A stretch of 16,557 nt of DNA, taken from contig JAHJQP010000185.1 in assembly GCA_018819165.1 (NCBI GenBank), positions 1-16,557 on the forward strand, read 5' to 3'. Positions within the stretch are counted from its first letter, which is position 1. Each line of letters starts with the position of its first letter. A program made the translations under genes and the position numbers. The notes under the pieces are model-generated. The model saw only the letters and a program-made list of their open reading frames with translations. It was not told where the DNA came from and searched no databases. Positions 7,622 through 14,775 of this stretch are shown here, in pieces. The stretch is from Pseudomonadota bacterium. Lineage in GTDB: Bacteria; Desulfobacterota; Syntrophia; Syntrophales; UBA5619.

Positions 7622-8929
7622 TCAGATCTGACGTTTGTCCAGCACCCGGCTCGCTTTCCCCTCGAAACGCTGGAGGGATTTGGGTTCCACCAGCTTCACC
7701 CTGGCGGAGACGCCTAAATAATCCTTGATGTTCTTGGTGATGCGCCTCTCCATGTTCTGGAGTACCTTCACCTCGTCGGCGTTGGAGAAGAGCTGTTCGC
7801 TGACCTCCACCTGAACCTCGAGGGTGTCGAGGTTTCCGGCGCGGTCCACGATGAGCTGGTAGTGGGGCTCCAGGCCCTCGATTTCCATGATGACCGCCTC
7901 GACTTGGGAGGGGAAGATGTTGACCCCCCGGATGATCAGCATGTCGTCGCTGCGGCCCGTGACGCGGTCCATCCGGTAGAGCGTCCGGCCGCACCGGCAG
8001 GGTTCCGGGAGCAGACGGGAGATGTCCCGGCTTCGGAAACGGATCAGGGGGAAGGCCTCCTTCGTGAGCGTCGTGAAGACCAGCTCTCCCTCCTCCCCCG
8101 GCGGCAGCACCTCGCCGGTGTCCGGGTTGATCGCCTCCACCAGAAAATGGTCCTCGAAGACGTGCATGCCGTGGCGGCCCTCCTGGCATTCCATGGAGAC
8201 GCCGGGGCCCATGATCTCCGACAGGCCGTAGAGGTTAAGTGCGGTGATGCCCAAGGCGTCTTCGATCTCCAGCCGCATCTTTTCGCTCCAAGGCTCGGCG
8301 CCGAAGATCCCGACCCGCAACTTCAGGGTTTTCATGTCGATCCCCATCGCCTTTCCCTCTTCCGCGAGGTTCAGGGCGTAGGAGGGGGTGCAGCAGATCG
8401 CCGTCGGGCCGAAATCCTGGAGGATCATGAGCTGCCGCTTTGTGTTGCCGCCGGACATGGGGATGACGCTCGCGCCAATCTTTTCGGCCCCGTAGTGGAT
8501 GCCCAAGCCCCCGGTGAACAAGCCGTAGCCGTAGGCGTTGAGGAAGATGTCGTTCTTAGTGAGTCCGGCAGCCACGAGGCAGCGGGCCATCAGCTCCGTC
8601 CAGGTGTCGATGTCCCGCTTCGTGTAGCCCACGACGGTCGAGCGGCCGGTCGTCCCGGAGGAGGCGTGAAGGCGGACGATGCTGCTCATCGGAACGGCGA
8701 ACAGGCCGAAGGGATAATTTGCCCGGAGATCCTGCTTTGCGGTGAAGGGAAAACGCCTGAGGTCATCGAGGGTTTTGATGTCGTCCGGCTGTACGCCGGC
8801 CTCATCGAAGGCCCTCCGGTAAAAGCCCACGGTATGGTAGACCCGCTGGACGACCTGCCTGAGCCTTTTGAGCTGCAGGGCCTCCAATACCTCGCGCGGC
8901 AGTGTTTCGAAATCTTCATTGTAGATCAT
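7622..8929 (-). CDS. paaK: phenylacetate-CoA ligase family, AMP-forming
   Basis: This is an adenylate-forming ligase of 435 residues that activates phenylacetate or a related aryl acid to its CoA thioester, using ATP. The start at ATG 8929 (MIYNEDFETLPRE) is chosen because a GAGAGAGGGGGA ribosome site precedes it and the length suits the family; a longer frame to 9049 runs through the promoter. Motifs are HASSGTTGRST (phosphate loop, about 88-98), YGLSEIMGPG (adenine-binding region), a CxC pair in PCRCGRTL, GRSDDMLIIRG (hinge) and the C-terminal PKSLQRFEGKASRV with lysines near the usual catalytic position. In anaerobes such enzymes act in aromatic amino acid oxidation or aromatic breakdown. 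The true acid substrate cannot be read from the sequence. Confidence 0.9.
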   Translation of the reverse strand: MIYNEDFETLPREVLEALQLKRLRQVVQRVYHTVGFYRRAFDEAGVQPDDIKTLDDLRRFPFTAKQDLRANYPFGLFAVPMSSIVRLHASSGTTGRSTVVGYTKRDIDTWTELMARCLVAAGLTKNDIFLNAYGYGLFTGGLGIHYGAEKIGASVIPMSGGNTKRQLMILQDFGPTAICCTPSYALNLAEEGKAMGIDMKTLKLRVGIFGAEPWSEKMRLEIEDALGITALNLYGLSEIMGPGVSMECQEGRHGMHVFEDHFLVEAINPDTGEVLPPGEEGELVFTTLTKEAFPLIRFRSRDISRLLPEPCRCGRTLYRMDRVTGRSDDMLIIRGVNIFPSQVEAVIMEIEGLEPHYQLIVDRAGNLDTLEVQVEVSEQLFSNADEVKVLQNMERRITKNIKDYLGVSARVKLVEPKSLQRFEGKASRVLDKRQI

Positions 8930-9020
8930 GTAACCAGTCCCCCTCTCTCGTTTTTCACAGAAAGCCCCTCTGCGCCTGAAGGCCTGCGCAGCAAGAAAAA
9001 CCATACGCCCGTAGCGAGGA

Positions 9021-9049
9021 ATTATAGCAGAAGGTTTTTCCGAGGGCAA
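9021..9049 (-). promoter_or_regulatory. sigma70-type promoter of the paaK-ACT operon
   Basis: On the minus strand, TTGCCC (9049-9044) and a perfect TATAAT (9026-9021) are separated by 17 bp. The predicted start is near 9014, giving a leader of about 85 nt. Within that leader CTGCGC (8970-8975) and GCGCAG (8986-8991) can form a small hairpin. Confidence 0.82.
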
Positions 9050-9124
9050 GGAGACCTTTTTGCGCGCACCCCCCAGAACCGCATTCCCCGGGGGACTATC
9101 TGTGCTTTCGAACGGGGAAGGACC

Positions 9125-10078
9125 TCAGGCGGCCGGATGGGGGCGCCGGGCATAGCGTTGCCAGAGGCGCAACAGCCGAACCGTCACGATGGCCATGACG
9201 AGTCGGGGGACGTAGAGCCAGAAGGGGTGGATGCCCATCGTCAGGAAGAGGGGTGGGTCTTCGACCATCGAGTGGTTCATCCCGATGGAAAGGTGGAGGA
9301 TCTCCAGATCGTCCTTGCTCAGATGGCCGCTTTTCGCCTCCTCCACGATGATCGCCCCGCCGTAGGAGAGGCCGAAGATGACCGCGGTCATCCACAGGAA
9401 TCCCACCTTCTGGTCGAGGCCCATGATCCGGAGAAAGGGGCCGAGCGCCCGGACAAAGGGGTGAATCCAGCCGAAGGCCTTGAGGAGCTCCAGGAATGTG
9501 AGCAGGACCATGATGATGACGAAGATCTTCGCCGTGAGCCGGAAGGTCGTCCATGCCCAGTGGCGAATCATTTCCGGGAAGGCAGGGCTGGCGGAAAGCA
9601 CGCCCTCCGCTGCGGCGGGCATGACGGTGGAACTCCCGACCCAGGGGACCATCAGGAGGAGAGTGACAAGGGCGGCCCCGATGCGGACCAGCGTGGCCTT
9701 CAAGGGGTGGATGCCCGACTTCCCCTGGATGATCCCTTCCTGGATCAGGGCGTGGGCCATCAGGATGAATACGGCCATCAGCGTCATCTGGGGCGTGCTG
9801 AAGGGAATCGCGACCATCGCGGCGAGCCCGCCATATACGGAGCTCAGCATGCCGATGACGAGCGGGAGGGCGGCGGCCGGCGGGAGACTGAACAGACCCA
9901 TCAGGGGTTTGAGGAGAAAATCGAGGCGGTGCATCAGGCCGCTCCAGTCGAGGATCGAGGTCATAAGAGATATCGGGATGATGATCTTCATCATCCACAG
10001 AAAGCCGTTCCACCCTTTTTTGAGCCCGGCGATGGTCCCTTTTTTGAGCTGAGGCCGGAAATCCATTTTTCCACTCAT
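9125..10078 (-). CDS. Gate (nucleoside recognition) domain membrane protein
   Basis: This polytopic inner-membrane protein of 317 residues has about seven or eight hydrophobic segments, for example near residues 25-42, 70-90, 98-114, 133-148, 182-200, 226-240 and 285-303. Two halves resemble Gate domains, as in concentrative nucleoside transporters and spore maturation proteins SpmA/SpmB. Conserved-looking polar motifs are SYGGAIIVEEA (238-248) and GMNHSMVEDP (266-275), the latter with His and acidic residues that could bind a cation or substrate. A charged, proline-rich C-terminus follows the last segment. It appears to be a single-gene unit. Which of the two ATGs (10078, or four codons on at 10066) is used is unclear. 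The transported substrate is unknown. Confidence 0.8.
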   Translation of the reverse strand: MSGKMDFRPQLKKGTIAGLKKGWNGFLWMMKIIIPISLMTSILDWSGLMHRLDFLLKPLMGLFSLPPAAALPLVIGMLSSVYGGLAAMVAIPFSTPQMTLMAVFILMAHALIQEGIIQGKSGIHPLKATLVRIGAALVTLLLMVPWVGSSTVMPAAAEGVLSASPAFPEMIRHWAWTTFRLTAKIFVIIMVLLTFLELLKAFGWIHPFVRALGPFLRIMGLDQKVGFLWMTAVIFGLSYGGAIIVEEAKSGHLSKDDLEILHLSIGMNHSMVEDPPLFLTMGIHPFWLYVPRLVMAIVTVRLLRLWQRYARRPHPAA

Positions 10079-10289
10079 CTTTTTTTTGCGCCCCTCGTTT
10101 ACCCCGCTTTGATTGGTTCCTGAACCTGACCGTCAAACCGGCAGGGAAAGGGCTTCTTCATTATCAGATCGGAGAGGAAAAAAGGAAGGCTTTTTTCCCG
10201 AAATCCCCTTTGCGGAAACGGGAGGGATATGCTACTAAAATCGTTTATGAGGGACTTATGAGGGACTTACGGCGTATCAAGGAATCGGG
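10079..10289. promoter_or_regulatory. divergent promoter region between the Gate protein and HAMP-GGDEF genes
   Basis: This gap separates divergent genes. On the plus strand TTGCGG (10210-10215), 17 bp, TACTAA (10233-10238) is a reasonable promoter for the GGDEF gene, with a predicted start near 10245. A tandem 11-bp direct repeat ATGAGGGACTT lies at 10247-10257 and 10258-10268, just downstream of that start. The ribosome site AAGGAA (10279-10284) is 5 nt before the ATG. For the minus-strand gene only a GATAAT-like -10 without a good -35 was found. Confidence 0.6.
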
Positions 10290-11621
10290 ATGAAGCTGAC
10301 GATCTACCGCAAACTGTTGCTGAGCTATCTCGCGATGGCGTTTTTGACCGTTCTGGCCAGCGCTTACGCCATCTTCAGCCTCCAGCAACTGAACGAACTT
10401 GCCTACCGGATCATCAACGAAGATTTCGCCGTGGTCGATCTCAGCAAAAAGCTGCTGGACACCCTTATCGCCCAGGAGAGCGCGGAGAAGCGCTACCCGA
10501 TCCTCCGTGATCCCACGATCGAGGAGATCTTCTGGACGCGGGGTCGGGAATTCAAAAGCGGTGTCGGGGAGCTCCGGAACGGTCGTTTTCCCGCCCTCGA
10601 ACCGACGCTGGGGAAACTCTTCCTCCTCCACAGCCAGTATGACAGCCTCTTCGCCCAGGAGGTGGCGCTGGTCCGGGGGAACCAGAGCGCAGAGGCCCAG
10701 GTGGTCTCCGAGCTCTCGGGTAGAAAGGCGATCGACGAGATGGCCTTTATCATCCGGGGGATCCAGAAGAGGGCGGAACAGGACATCAGTGAGCGGATGA
10801 ACGAAATCAAAGTCCAGGGGGCGCGGGCATCCCGTCTGACCGTGGTTCTCAGCCTGGTCAGCATGCTGGTGGGGCTTCTGATCGTCATGCTCGTCACCTA
10901 CAACATCGCCCGCCCGCTTCGACGGCTGGAAAAGGCGACCGCAGAAATCGCCGAGGGGAAGTTCGATTATGACCTGCGTCTCAACCGCCGTGACGAGATC
11001 GGGAGCCTGGTCCATGCCTTCGGGGCGATGGCGCGGCGGCTCAAGATTCTGGAGGAACGCAACCTCGATGCGAGCCCTCTTACGGGGCTTCCCGGCAACC
11101 TGGCGATCGAGCGGGAGATCGAGAATCGTCTAACAGCGAAAAAAACCTTTTCGCTCTGTCATGTGGACCTTGACAATTTCAAGCCGTTTGTAGATATATA
11201 CGGATACGCTTGGGGCAGCGAGGTGATCAAGGAGGTCGCCCGGTTGCTGCTTGCCCAGATGAAGACGGCGGAGGCGCCGGAGGATTTCCTGGGGCATATC
11301 GGCGGGGACGATTTCGTGATCATCTCCGCGCCTCTGCGGGCGGAAAGAGTCTGCCGCGAAATCGTCGCCGGTTTTGACGGGCGGATCCGGAAGTTCTACG
11401 CGGCACAGGACCGTGAGAGGGGCTTCTTCATCGGGAAGGACCGGCAGGGGAACCAGCAGAAATTTCCCCTGATCACCGTGACGATAGCGATCGTCACCGA
11501 TGACGGCGCCCGTTTCGGGAACCCCCTCGACATGGCCGAGGCGGCGGCGCAGCTCAAGGAGTATGCGAAGACCCTTCCCGGCAGCAATTACGTGACGGAA
11601 AAGGACGTGCACAGAGGATGA
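10290..11621 (+). CDS. membrane HAMP-GGDEF protein with altered signature (GGDDF)
   Basis: This 443-residue signalling protein has a transmembrane helix (about 12-30), a periplasmic helical sensor (about 31-181, likely a four-helix bundle), a second helix (182-204), a HAMP linker (about 205-258) and a GGDEF domain (260-443). In the GGDEF domain the motif PLTGLPGN and the metal/nucleotide motif VDLDNFK (Asp293, Asn296) are kept, but the signature is GGDDF at 338-342, with Glu replaced by Asp. The RxxD product-inhibition site is absent: APED stands at its place (329-332), with Ala where Arg is expected. It may be a low-activity diguanylate cyclase or a GTP/c-di-GMP-responsive sensor without synthesis. 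The next lipoprotein gene overlaps by ATGA, suggesting one functional unit. Domain calls are firm, activity is open. Confidence 0.88.
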   Translation: MKLTIYRKLLLSYLAMAFLTVLASAYAIFSLQQLNELAYRIINEDFAVVDLSKKLLDTLIAQESAEKRYPILRDPTIEEIFWTRGREFKSGVGELRNGRFPALEPTLGKLFLLHSQYDSLFAQEVALVRGNQSAEAQVVSELSGRKAIDEMAFIIRGIQKRAEQDISERMNEIKVQGARASRLTVVLSLVSMLVGLLIVMLVTYNIARPLRRLEKATAEIAEGKFDYDLRLNRRDEIGSLVHAFGAMARRLKILEERNLDASPLTGLPGNLAIEREIENRLTAKKTFSLCHVDLDNFKPFVDIYGYAWGSEVIKEVARLLLAQMKTAEAPEDFLGHIGGDDFVIISAPLRAERVCREIVAGFDGRIRKFYAAQDRERGFFIGKDRQGNQQKFPLITVTIAIVTDDGARFGNPLDMAEAAAQLKEYAKTLPGSNYVTEKDVHRG

Positions 11622-12169
11622 AACGTTTGCGGACGGCGGGCTTCCGGATTCTCATGGCGCTTCTCCTGGCGGGGTGCGCCGCAGCCGTGCCGACGGTCGA
11701 AAAAACGGACATCGCTGCGCCGCCTTCGATCCCGCCGGTTGCGGAGAAGCGGCCGGCGCCGCGCATTTTAGAGGACCAGGACATCTTCTCCCGGGGGCTT
11801 TCCGTCCTCGCCCGGACGGACGGCCCGAATCAGGCGGAGGCCCGTTCGGTCTTCGTCTCCCTCCTGGAGCGCTATCCGCAGAGCCAGTGGCGGTCTGCCG
11901 CAGAGACCCTCGTCCGCCTGATCGACGAGAGGCAGACAATCCGGGAAGCCCGCCGCCAGGACCGTGCCCTGATCGATCAGACCCTGACTGAAAAGGAGTG
12001 GCTGCTGCAGGAGAACGACCGGCTGAAGAAGACGGTCCGCGAGATGATGGACAAGCTCCAGGCGGAGAAGGCGAGCCTTTCCCAGGAGAACGAGCAGCTC
12101 AGGAAAGACCTCAAGCGACTGAAGGACCTCGAGATCGAGCTCGAAAAGCGCGAACGGATGCTCCGCTGA
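11618..12169 (+). CDS. coiled-coil lipoprotein coupled to the HAMP-GGDEF gene
   Basis: This is a predicted lipoprotein of 183 residues, not recognised as a named family. It has a basic start, a hydrophobic core and a good lipobox LLAGC with Cys20, then a Pro/Ala-rich linker to about residue 48. Residues about 56-103 look like one or two TPR-type helices (AEARSVFVSLLERYPQSQW). Residues about 115-183 form a highly charged coiled coil ending at RMLR. Its start overlaps the stop of the membrane GGDEF gene. Inference: it may interact in the periplasm with that sensor or with the envelope. No residues in view suggest catalysis. Confidence 0.75.
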   Translation: MKRLRTAGFRILMALLLAGCAAAVPTVEKTDIAAPPSIPPVAEKRPAPRILEDQDIFSRGLSVLARTDGPNQAEARSVFVSLLERYPQSQWRSAAETLVRLIDERQTIREARRQDRALIDQTLTEKEWLLQENDRLKKTVREMMDKLQAEKASLSQENEQLRKDLKRLKDLEIELEKRERMLR

Positions 12170-12179
12170 TCCGGCCCGT

Positions 12180-12734
12180 TCAGCTCTTCCGCTCCTTCTC
12201 TTCTTCCAGGCGCTGGGCGGCCAGCTGTATCCCCAGGGCGGTCTTCGCGTCGATGATCCTCCCATCCCGGATCATCTCCCGAGCGTCGTCAAAGGAGGCC
12301 GTGACCACCTGGATGTACTCGTCCGGGTCCGCCGGCAGCGTCGCCGGATGGAGATCGAGGGCGAGGAAAAAATGCATATATTCGTTGCAGTAACCCGGGA
12401 CCAGATACCCCTCGAACAGCTTGATCAGCCGCCCGGCCTGAAAGCCGACCTCCTCGGCCAGTTCCCGCTGAACGCAGACCTCGACGGCTTCCCCTTGCCG
12501 GTCCATGTTTCCTGCCGGAATTTCCAGGAGCATCCCGCCCGCCGCATATCGGTACTGGCGGATCAGTACCAGCTTCCCCTCGGGGTTCACCGGAACGACG
12601 GCAACGCAGGGTCGGTGGTCGATCCAGGTCTGCTTAAAGACCCGTCCGTTGGGCAGACGGACGTCGCCTTCGAAGACGTTGAAGATGCGACAGCGGTAGA
12701 CCAGTTTACGGTTGAGTTCGCCTGCTTCAGACAT
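12180..12734 (-). CDS. Nudix hydrolase, ADP-ribose pyrophosphatase-like
   Basis: This 184-residue hydrolase has a Nudix box at about 75-98: G75, E82, and R90-E91-L92 followed by E94-E95 and G97. The first spacing is one residue longer than the consensus (six residues between Gly and Glu, in GNMDRQGE). The preceding VLIRQYRYAAGGMLLEIPAG resembles ADP-ribose and nucleoside-diphosphate-sugar pyrophosphatases, so cleavage of ADP-ribose to AMP and ribose phosphate is the best guess. It lies 65 nt downstream of the thioredoxin gene on the same strand and is probably the last gene of that operon. It converges with the lipoprotein gene with a 10-bp gap. Family is firm, substrate is inference. Confidence 0.88.
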   Translation of the reverse strand: MSEAGELNRKLVYRCRIFNVFEGDVRLPNGRVFKQTWIDHRPCVAVVPVNPEGKLVLIRQYRYAAGGMLLEIPAGNMDRQGEAVEVCVQRELAEEVGFQAGRLIKLFEGYLVPGYCNEYMHFFLALDLHPATLPADPDEYIQVVTASFDDAREMIRDGRIIDAKTALGIQLAAQRLEEEKERKS

Positions 12735-12799
12735 GATGATTCCGCTTTCCTTCGGGTCTCGAGAAGCCGCTTGTGAAATTCTGCATGCAGATCTCCCCG

Positions 12800-13360
12800 T
12801 CAGTTGGTCTTCATGATGGTGATGATGTGCTTTTCGATGGTCTCTTTCGGCAGGGCGCCCACCAGGCTGTTGACCAGTTTTCCATCCTTGAACAGGAGCA
12901 TAGTCGGGATGTTGCGGACGTTGTAGCGCAAGGCCGTCATGGGGTTTTCATCCACATTGAGCTTGGCGATGCGGACGCCGCCCGCGTACTTGGAGGCCAG
13001 TTCGTCGAGGATCGGCGCCACCATGCGGCAGGGACCGCACCAGGGCGCCCAGCAGTCGACGAGGACCGATCCTGGGGAGGAGATCACCTCCCGGGAGAAG
13101 GTGCCATCGGTCACCTCTATGGGACGTCCCTGATCGCTGGTGACGACCAGGACTGCGCCGCACTTGCCGCAGAGCGGCTTTTCGCTCAGACGGTTCTCGG
13201 GCATGCGGTTCTTCGTACCGCAGTGGAGGCAGCGGATAATCATCTCGTCCAGGGTGGCGCCGCATTTGCCGCAGAGCGGCCGGTCGTGGAGCCTTTCCTT
13301 GGGGATGCGATTTTTCGTACCGCAGTGGAGGCAGCGGATCACCATCTGTTCATTTTTCAT
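12800..13360 (-). CDS. thioredoxin 2-like protein with two N-terminal zinc ribbons
   Basis: This cytoplasmic disulfide reductase of the TrxC (thioredoxin 2) type has 186 residues. The thioredoxin domain (about 80-186) has the active site WCGPC with Cys108 and Cys111 and the cis-proline loop NIPT. Ordinary TrxC has one zinc ribbon and about 140-150 residues. Here the ribbon is present twice, with cysteines 10, 13, 30 and 33 and again 44, 47, 64 and 67, in consecutive 34-residue units. The start at 13360 has a good AAGGTGG ribosome site and overlaps the ybaK stop (ATGA). An internal Met40 would give a standard single-ribbon protein of 147 residues, but it lacks a clear ribosome site. In TrxC the ribbon is linked to redox and zinc sensing. 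Confidence 0.92.
   Translation of the reverse strand: MKNEQMVIRCLHCGTKNRIPKERLHDRPLCGKCGATLDEMIIRCLHCGTKNRMPENRLSEKPLCGKCGAVLVVTSDQGRPIEVTDGTFSREVISSPGSVLVDCWAPWCGPCRMVAPILDELASKYAGGVRIAKLNVDENPMTALRYNVRNIPTMLLFKDGKLVNSLVGALPKETIEKHIITIMKTN
13136..13339 (-). repeat. in-frame tandem duplication of a 102-bp zinc-ribbon unit
   Basis: Bases 13238-13339 (residues 8-41) and 13136-13237 (residues 42-75) encode two near-identical units, each starting IRCLHCGTKNR and containing PLCGKCGA. DNA identity is visible in both the CxHC part and the CGKC part, while the middle has diverged (PKERLHDR against PENRLSEK). Confidence 0.9.
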
Positions 13361-13839
13361 ATGGCCACCTTCACGGCGACGGGTTTCAGGACACGGATCA
13401 ACTCCGCCGGCGACATCTCGGCCAGCAACCCCCGACTGCCGGCGTTGATCAGGATCCGGGGAAGTTCGGCGATGCTTTCCTCCATGAAGATCCGGAGGGG
13501 CTTTTTCGTCCCGAAAGGTGATGTGCCCCCCACCCGGTAACCGGTATTTCTTTCCGCAACCCGGGGATCGCAGGGGCTGACGGCCTTGACCCCGAGGCGC
13601 CGGGCCAGGGCTTTTGTGGAAACCTGCCGGTCCCCATTCATGAGGATGATCAGCGGAATGCCCCGGTCGTCCTCCATGACAAGGGTCTTGATCACGAGGT
13701 GTTCATCCACCCCCAGTTCACGGGCCGAGACCCGGGCGCCTCCGTGTTCCTCGTAACGGTAGGGGCGCAGGGTGAAGACCACCCCATGTCGTTTCATGGC
13801 GAGAATGCCGGGGGTCACCGGTATCCGCTCTCTGGTCAT
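13357..13839 (-). CDS. ybaK: YbaK/EbsC-type aminoacyl-tRNA deacylase
   Basis: This is a predicted trans-editing enzyme of 160 residues that removes mischarged amino acids from tRNA, classically Cys from tRNA(Pro). Family features are the lysine in HLVIKTLVM (Lys51), the loop GGTSPFGTKKPLRIFMEESI and the C-terminal INAGSRGLLAEMSP. Length is typical of YbaK. It is the first gene of a probable ybaK-thioredoxin-Nudix operon with its own promoter; its stop overlaps the thioredoxin start. The ribosome site is weak (AGCAGG). Whether it edits Cys-tRNA(Pro) or another pair is not decidable from the sequence. Confidence 0.9.
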   Translation of the reverse strand: MTRERIPVTPGILAMKRHGVVFTLRPYRYEEHGGARVSARELGVDEHLVIKTLVMEDDRGIPLIILMNGDRQVSTKALARRLGVKAVSPCDPRVAERNTGYRVGGTSPFGTKKPLRIFMEESIAELPRILINAGSRGLLAEMSPAELIRVLKPVAVKVAI

Positions 13840-13904
13840 CGCTTTAGAACCTGCTTTTAGTAAAATTTCCGGAAGTTTTTCCGCTGCCGGCCTCTTTCAA
13901 CTAT

Positions 13905-13933
13905 AGTATAACCGCGAAACGTCATCAGGTCAA
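13905..13933 (-). promoter_or_regulatory. sigma70-type promoter of the ybaK-thioredoxin-Nudix operon
   Basis: On the minus strand TTGACC (13933-13928) and TATACT (13910-13905) are separated by 17 bp. The predicted start is near 13898, about 58 nt before the ybaK ATG. Confidence 0.82.
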
Positions 13934-13965
13934 TCAATGCTTATCCCGGACTGTTTACATGTCTC

Positions 13966-13994
13966 TTGACAGAAAGACCGTCTCCGACTATCTT
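13966..13994 (+). promoter_or_regulatory. sigma70-type promoter of the histidine phosphatase gene
   Basis: TTGACA (13966-13971), a 17-bp spacer and TATCTT (13989-13994) form a good promoter. It diverges from the ybaK promoter about 30 bp away. The predicted start near 14001 gives a leader of about 60 nt. Confidence 0.78.
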
Positions 13995-14048
13995 CTGCCA
14001 TCATTTTATTGAGCGGGTGCTCGGCCGACTCCGGCACTTACCCGAAGC

Positions 14049-14062
14049 GGAGGTGAACCATT
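14049..14062 (+). promoter_or_regulatory. Shine-Dalgarno and ATT start of the histidine phosphatase
   Basis: GGAGGTG (14049-14055) followed by AACC and ATT (14060-14062). The strong Shine-Dalgarno at 4-nt spacing decides the start; the next in-frame near-cognate codon, CTG at 14075, is too far away and inside the first beta strand. Confidence 0.6.
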
Positions 14063-14710
14063 TCCATTGTTTATCTGATTCGTCACGGCGAAACGGAGTG
14101 GAATCAGGATAAGAGGATTCAGGGCCGGACCGATATCCCTCTGAATGAGCGGGGAAGGCTGCAGGCGGAGGTCCTGGCGGAAAGGCTGGCCGAAATTTAC
14201 CTGGAGGTGATCTATACGAGCGACCTGGGGCGGGCCCGCGAGACAACAGGGATCATCGCGGCAAAACAGCAGAAAAGGGTCCTCATTACGGAGACTCCTG
14301 ATCTCCGTGAACGCCACTACGGCCATTGGGAAGGGTTGACCCGCGAGGAGGTCGCCCGTCGGTTTACGGAGGAGTGGAACGCCTGGATCGGGGGTGGGAA
14401 GATCGGCAGCCCCATCGGCGGCGAGGATTTTGCCTCTCTGGCGAGACGGGCGGGCCGCGTATTCGATGCGGCGGCGCAGGGAGGGGAAACGGTCCTCATT
14501 TCCGCCCACCGCGGGCCGCTCCGGGCGATCCTCTGTCACGCCCTGGGGCTGGAGCCGTCTTTCCGGAGCCGGTTCTCAGTGGCGAACTGCTCGCTTTCCG
14601 CACTGGAGTGCCAACCGGCGCAACGGCCCCGCCTCATCCTTCTGAACGACACCTGCCATCTGCACGGCATGGTGACGCCCTCTGTTTCCGGCTGGGATGA
14701 CGGAGGATGA
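14060..14710 (+). CDS. histidine phosphatase family protein with probable AUU start
   Basis: This is a phosphoglycerate mutase-like phosphatase (GpmB/CobC type) of 216 residues. The catalytic RHGETEWN has its His at residue 9, followed by TSDLGRARETT, ERHYGHWEG and the second catalytic His150 in SAHRGPLRA, where the usual GG is RG. The substrate is unknown. The start is unusual: the frame is closed by TGA at 14054-14056, and no ATG, GTG or TTG precedes the conserved IVYLIRHGE. An ideal GGAGGTG (14049-14055) stands 4 nt before ATT at 14060, which puts Met exactly where relatives begin. The first in-frame ATG, at 14207, would remove the catalytic His. A base error in the sequence is the alternative. 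The stop falls within a hairpin. Confidence 0.86.
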   Translation: MSIVYLIRHGETEWNQDKRIQGRTDIPLNERGRLQAEVLAERLAEIYLEVIYTSDLGRARETTGIIAAKQQKRVLITETPDLRERHYGHWEGLTREEVARRFTEEWNAWIGGGKIGSPIGGEDFASLARRAGRVFDAAAQGGETVLISAHRGPLRAILCHALGLEPSFRSRFSVANCSLSALECQPAQRPRLILLNDTCHLHGMVTPSVSGWDDGG

Positions 14711-14730
14711 CGGGGCTGGCGTCATCCTCC
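14702..14730 (+). terminator. hairpin at the end of the histidine phosphatase gene
   Basis: GGAGGATGACG (14702-14712) pairs perfectly with CGTCATCCTCC (14720-14730) around a 7-base loop. The left arm contains the stop codon. No U-tract follows, so it may protect a 3' end or act as a factor-assisted terminator rather than a canonical intrinsic one. It sits between convergent genes. Confidence 0.55.
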
Positions 14731-14775
14731 TGCTCATGGGGAGGCGGTGTGGCATCCCGGATGGACTTGGAAAGA

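Noticed and set aside
6316..8929. The two inverted 57-bp copies as the ends of a composite transposon carrying gyrA to rtcB
   Set aside because: The enclosed genes are core chromosomal genes, the copies are too short to encode a transposase and no target-site duplication is visible; independent insertions are simpler.
7862..10123. A 753-codon open frame on the plus strand opposite paaK and the Gate protein gene
   Set aside because: It is an antisense frame kept open by GC-rich codon bias. Its composition is low-complexity (many Asp, Gly, His, Arg) and both minus-strand genes are well-recognised families.
13966..14050. A riboswitch or tRNA between ybaK and the histidine phosphatase gene
   Set aside because: The region is accounted for by two divergent promoters and a short leader; no cloverleaf or known aptamer pattern is visible.
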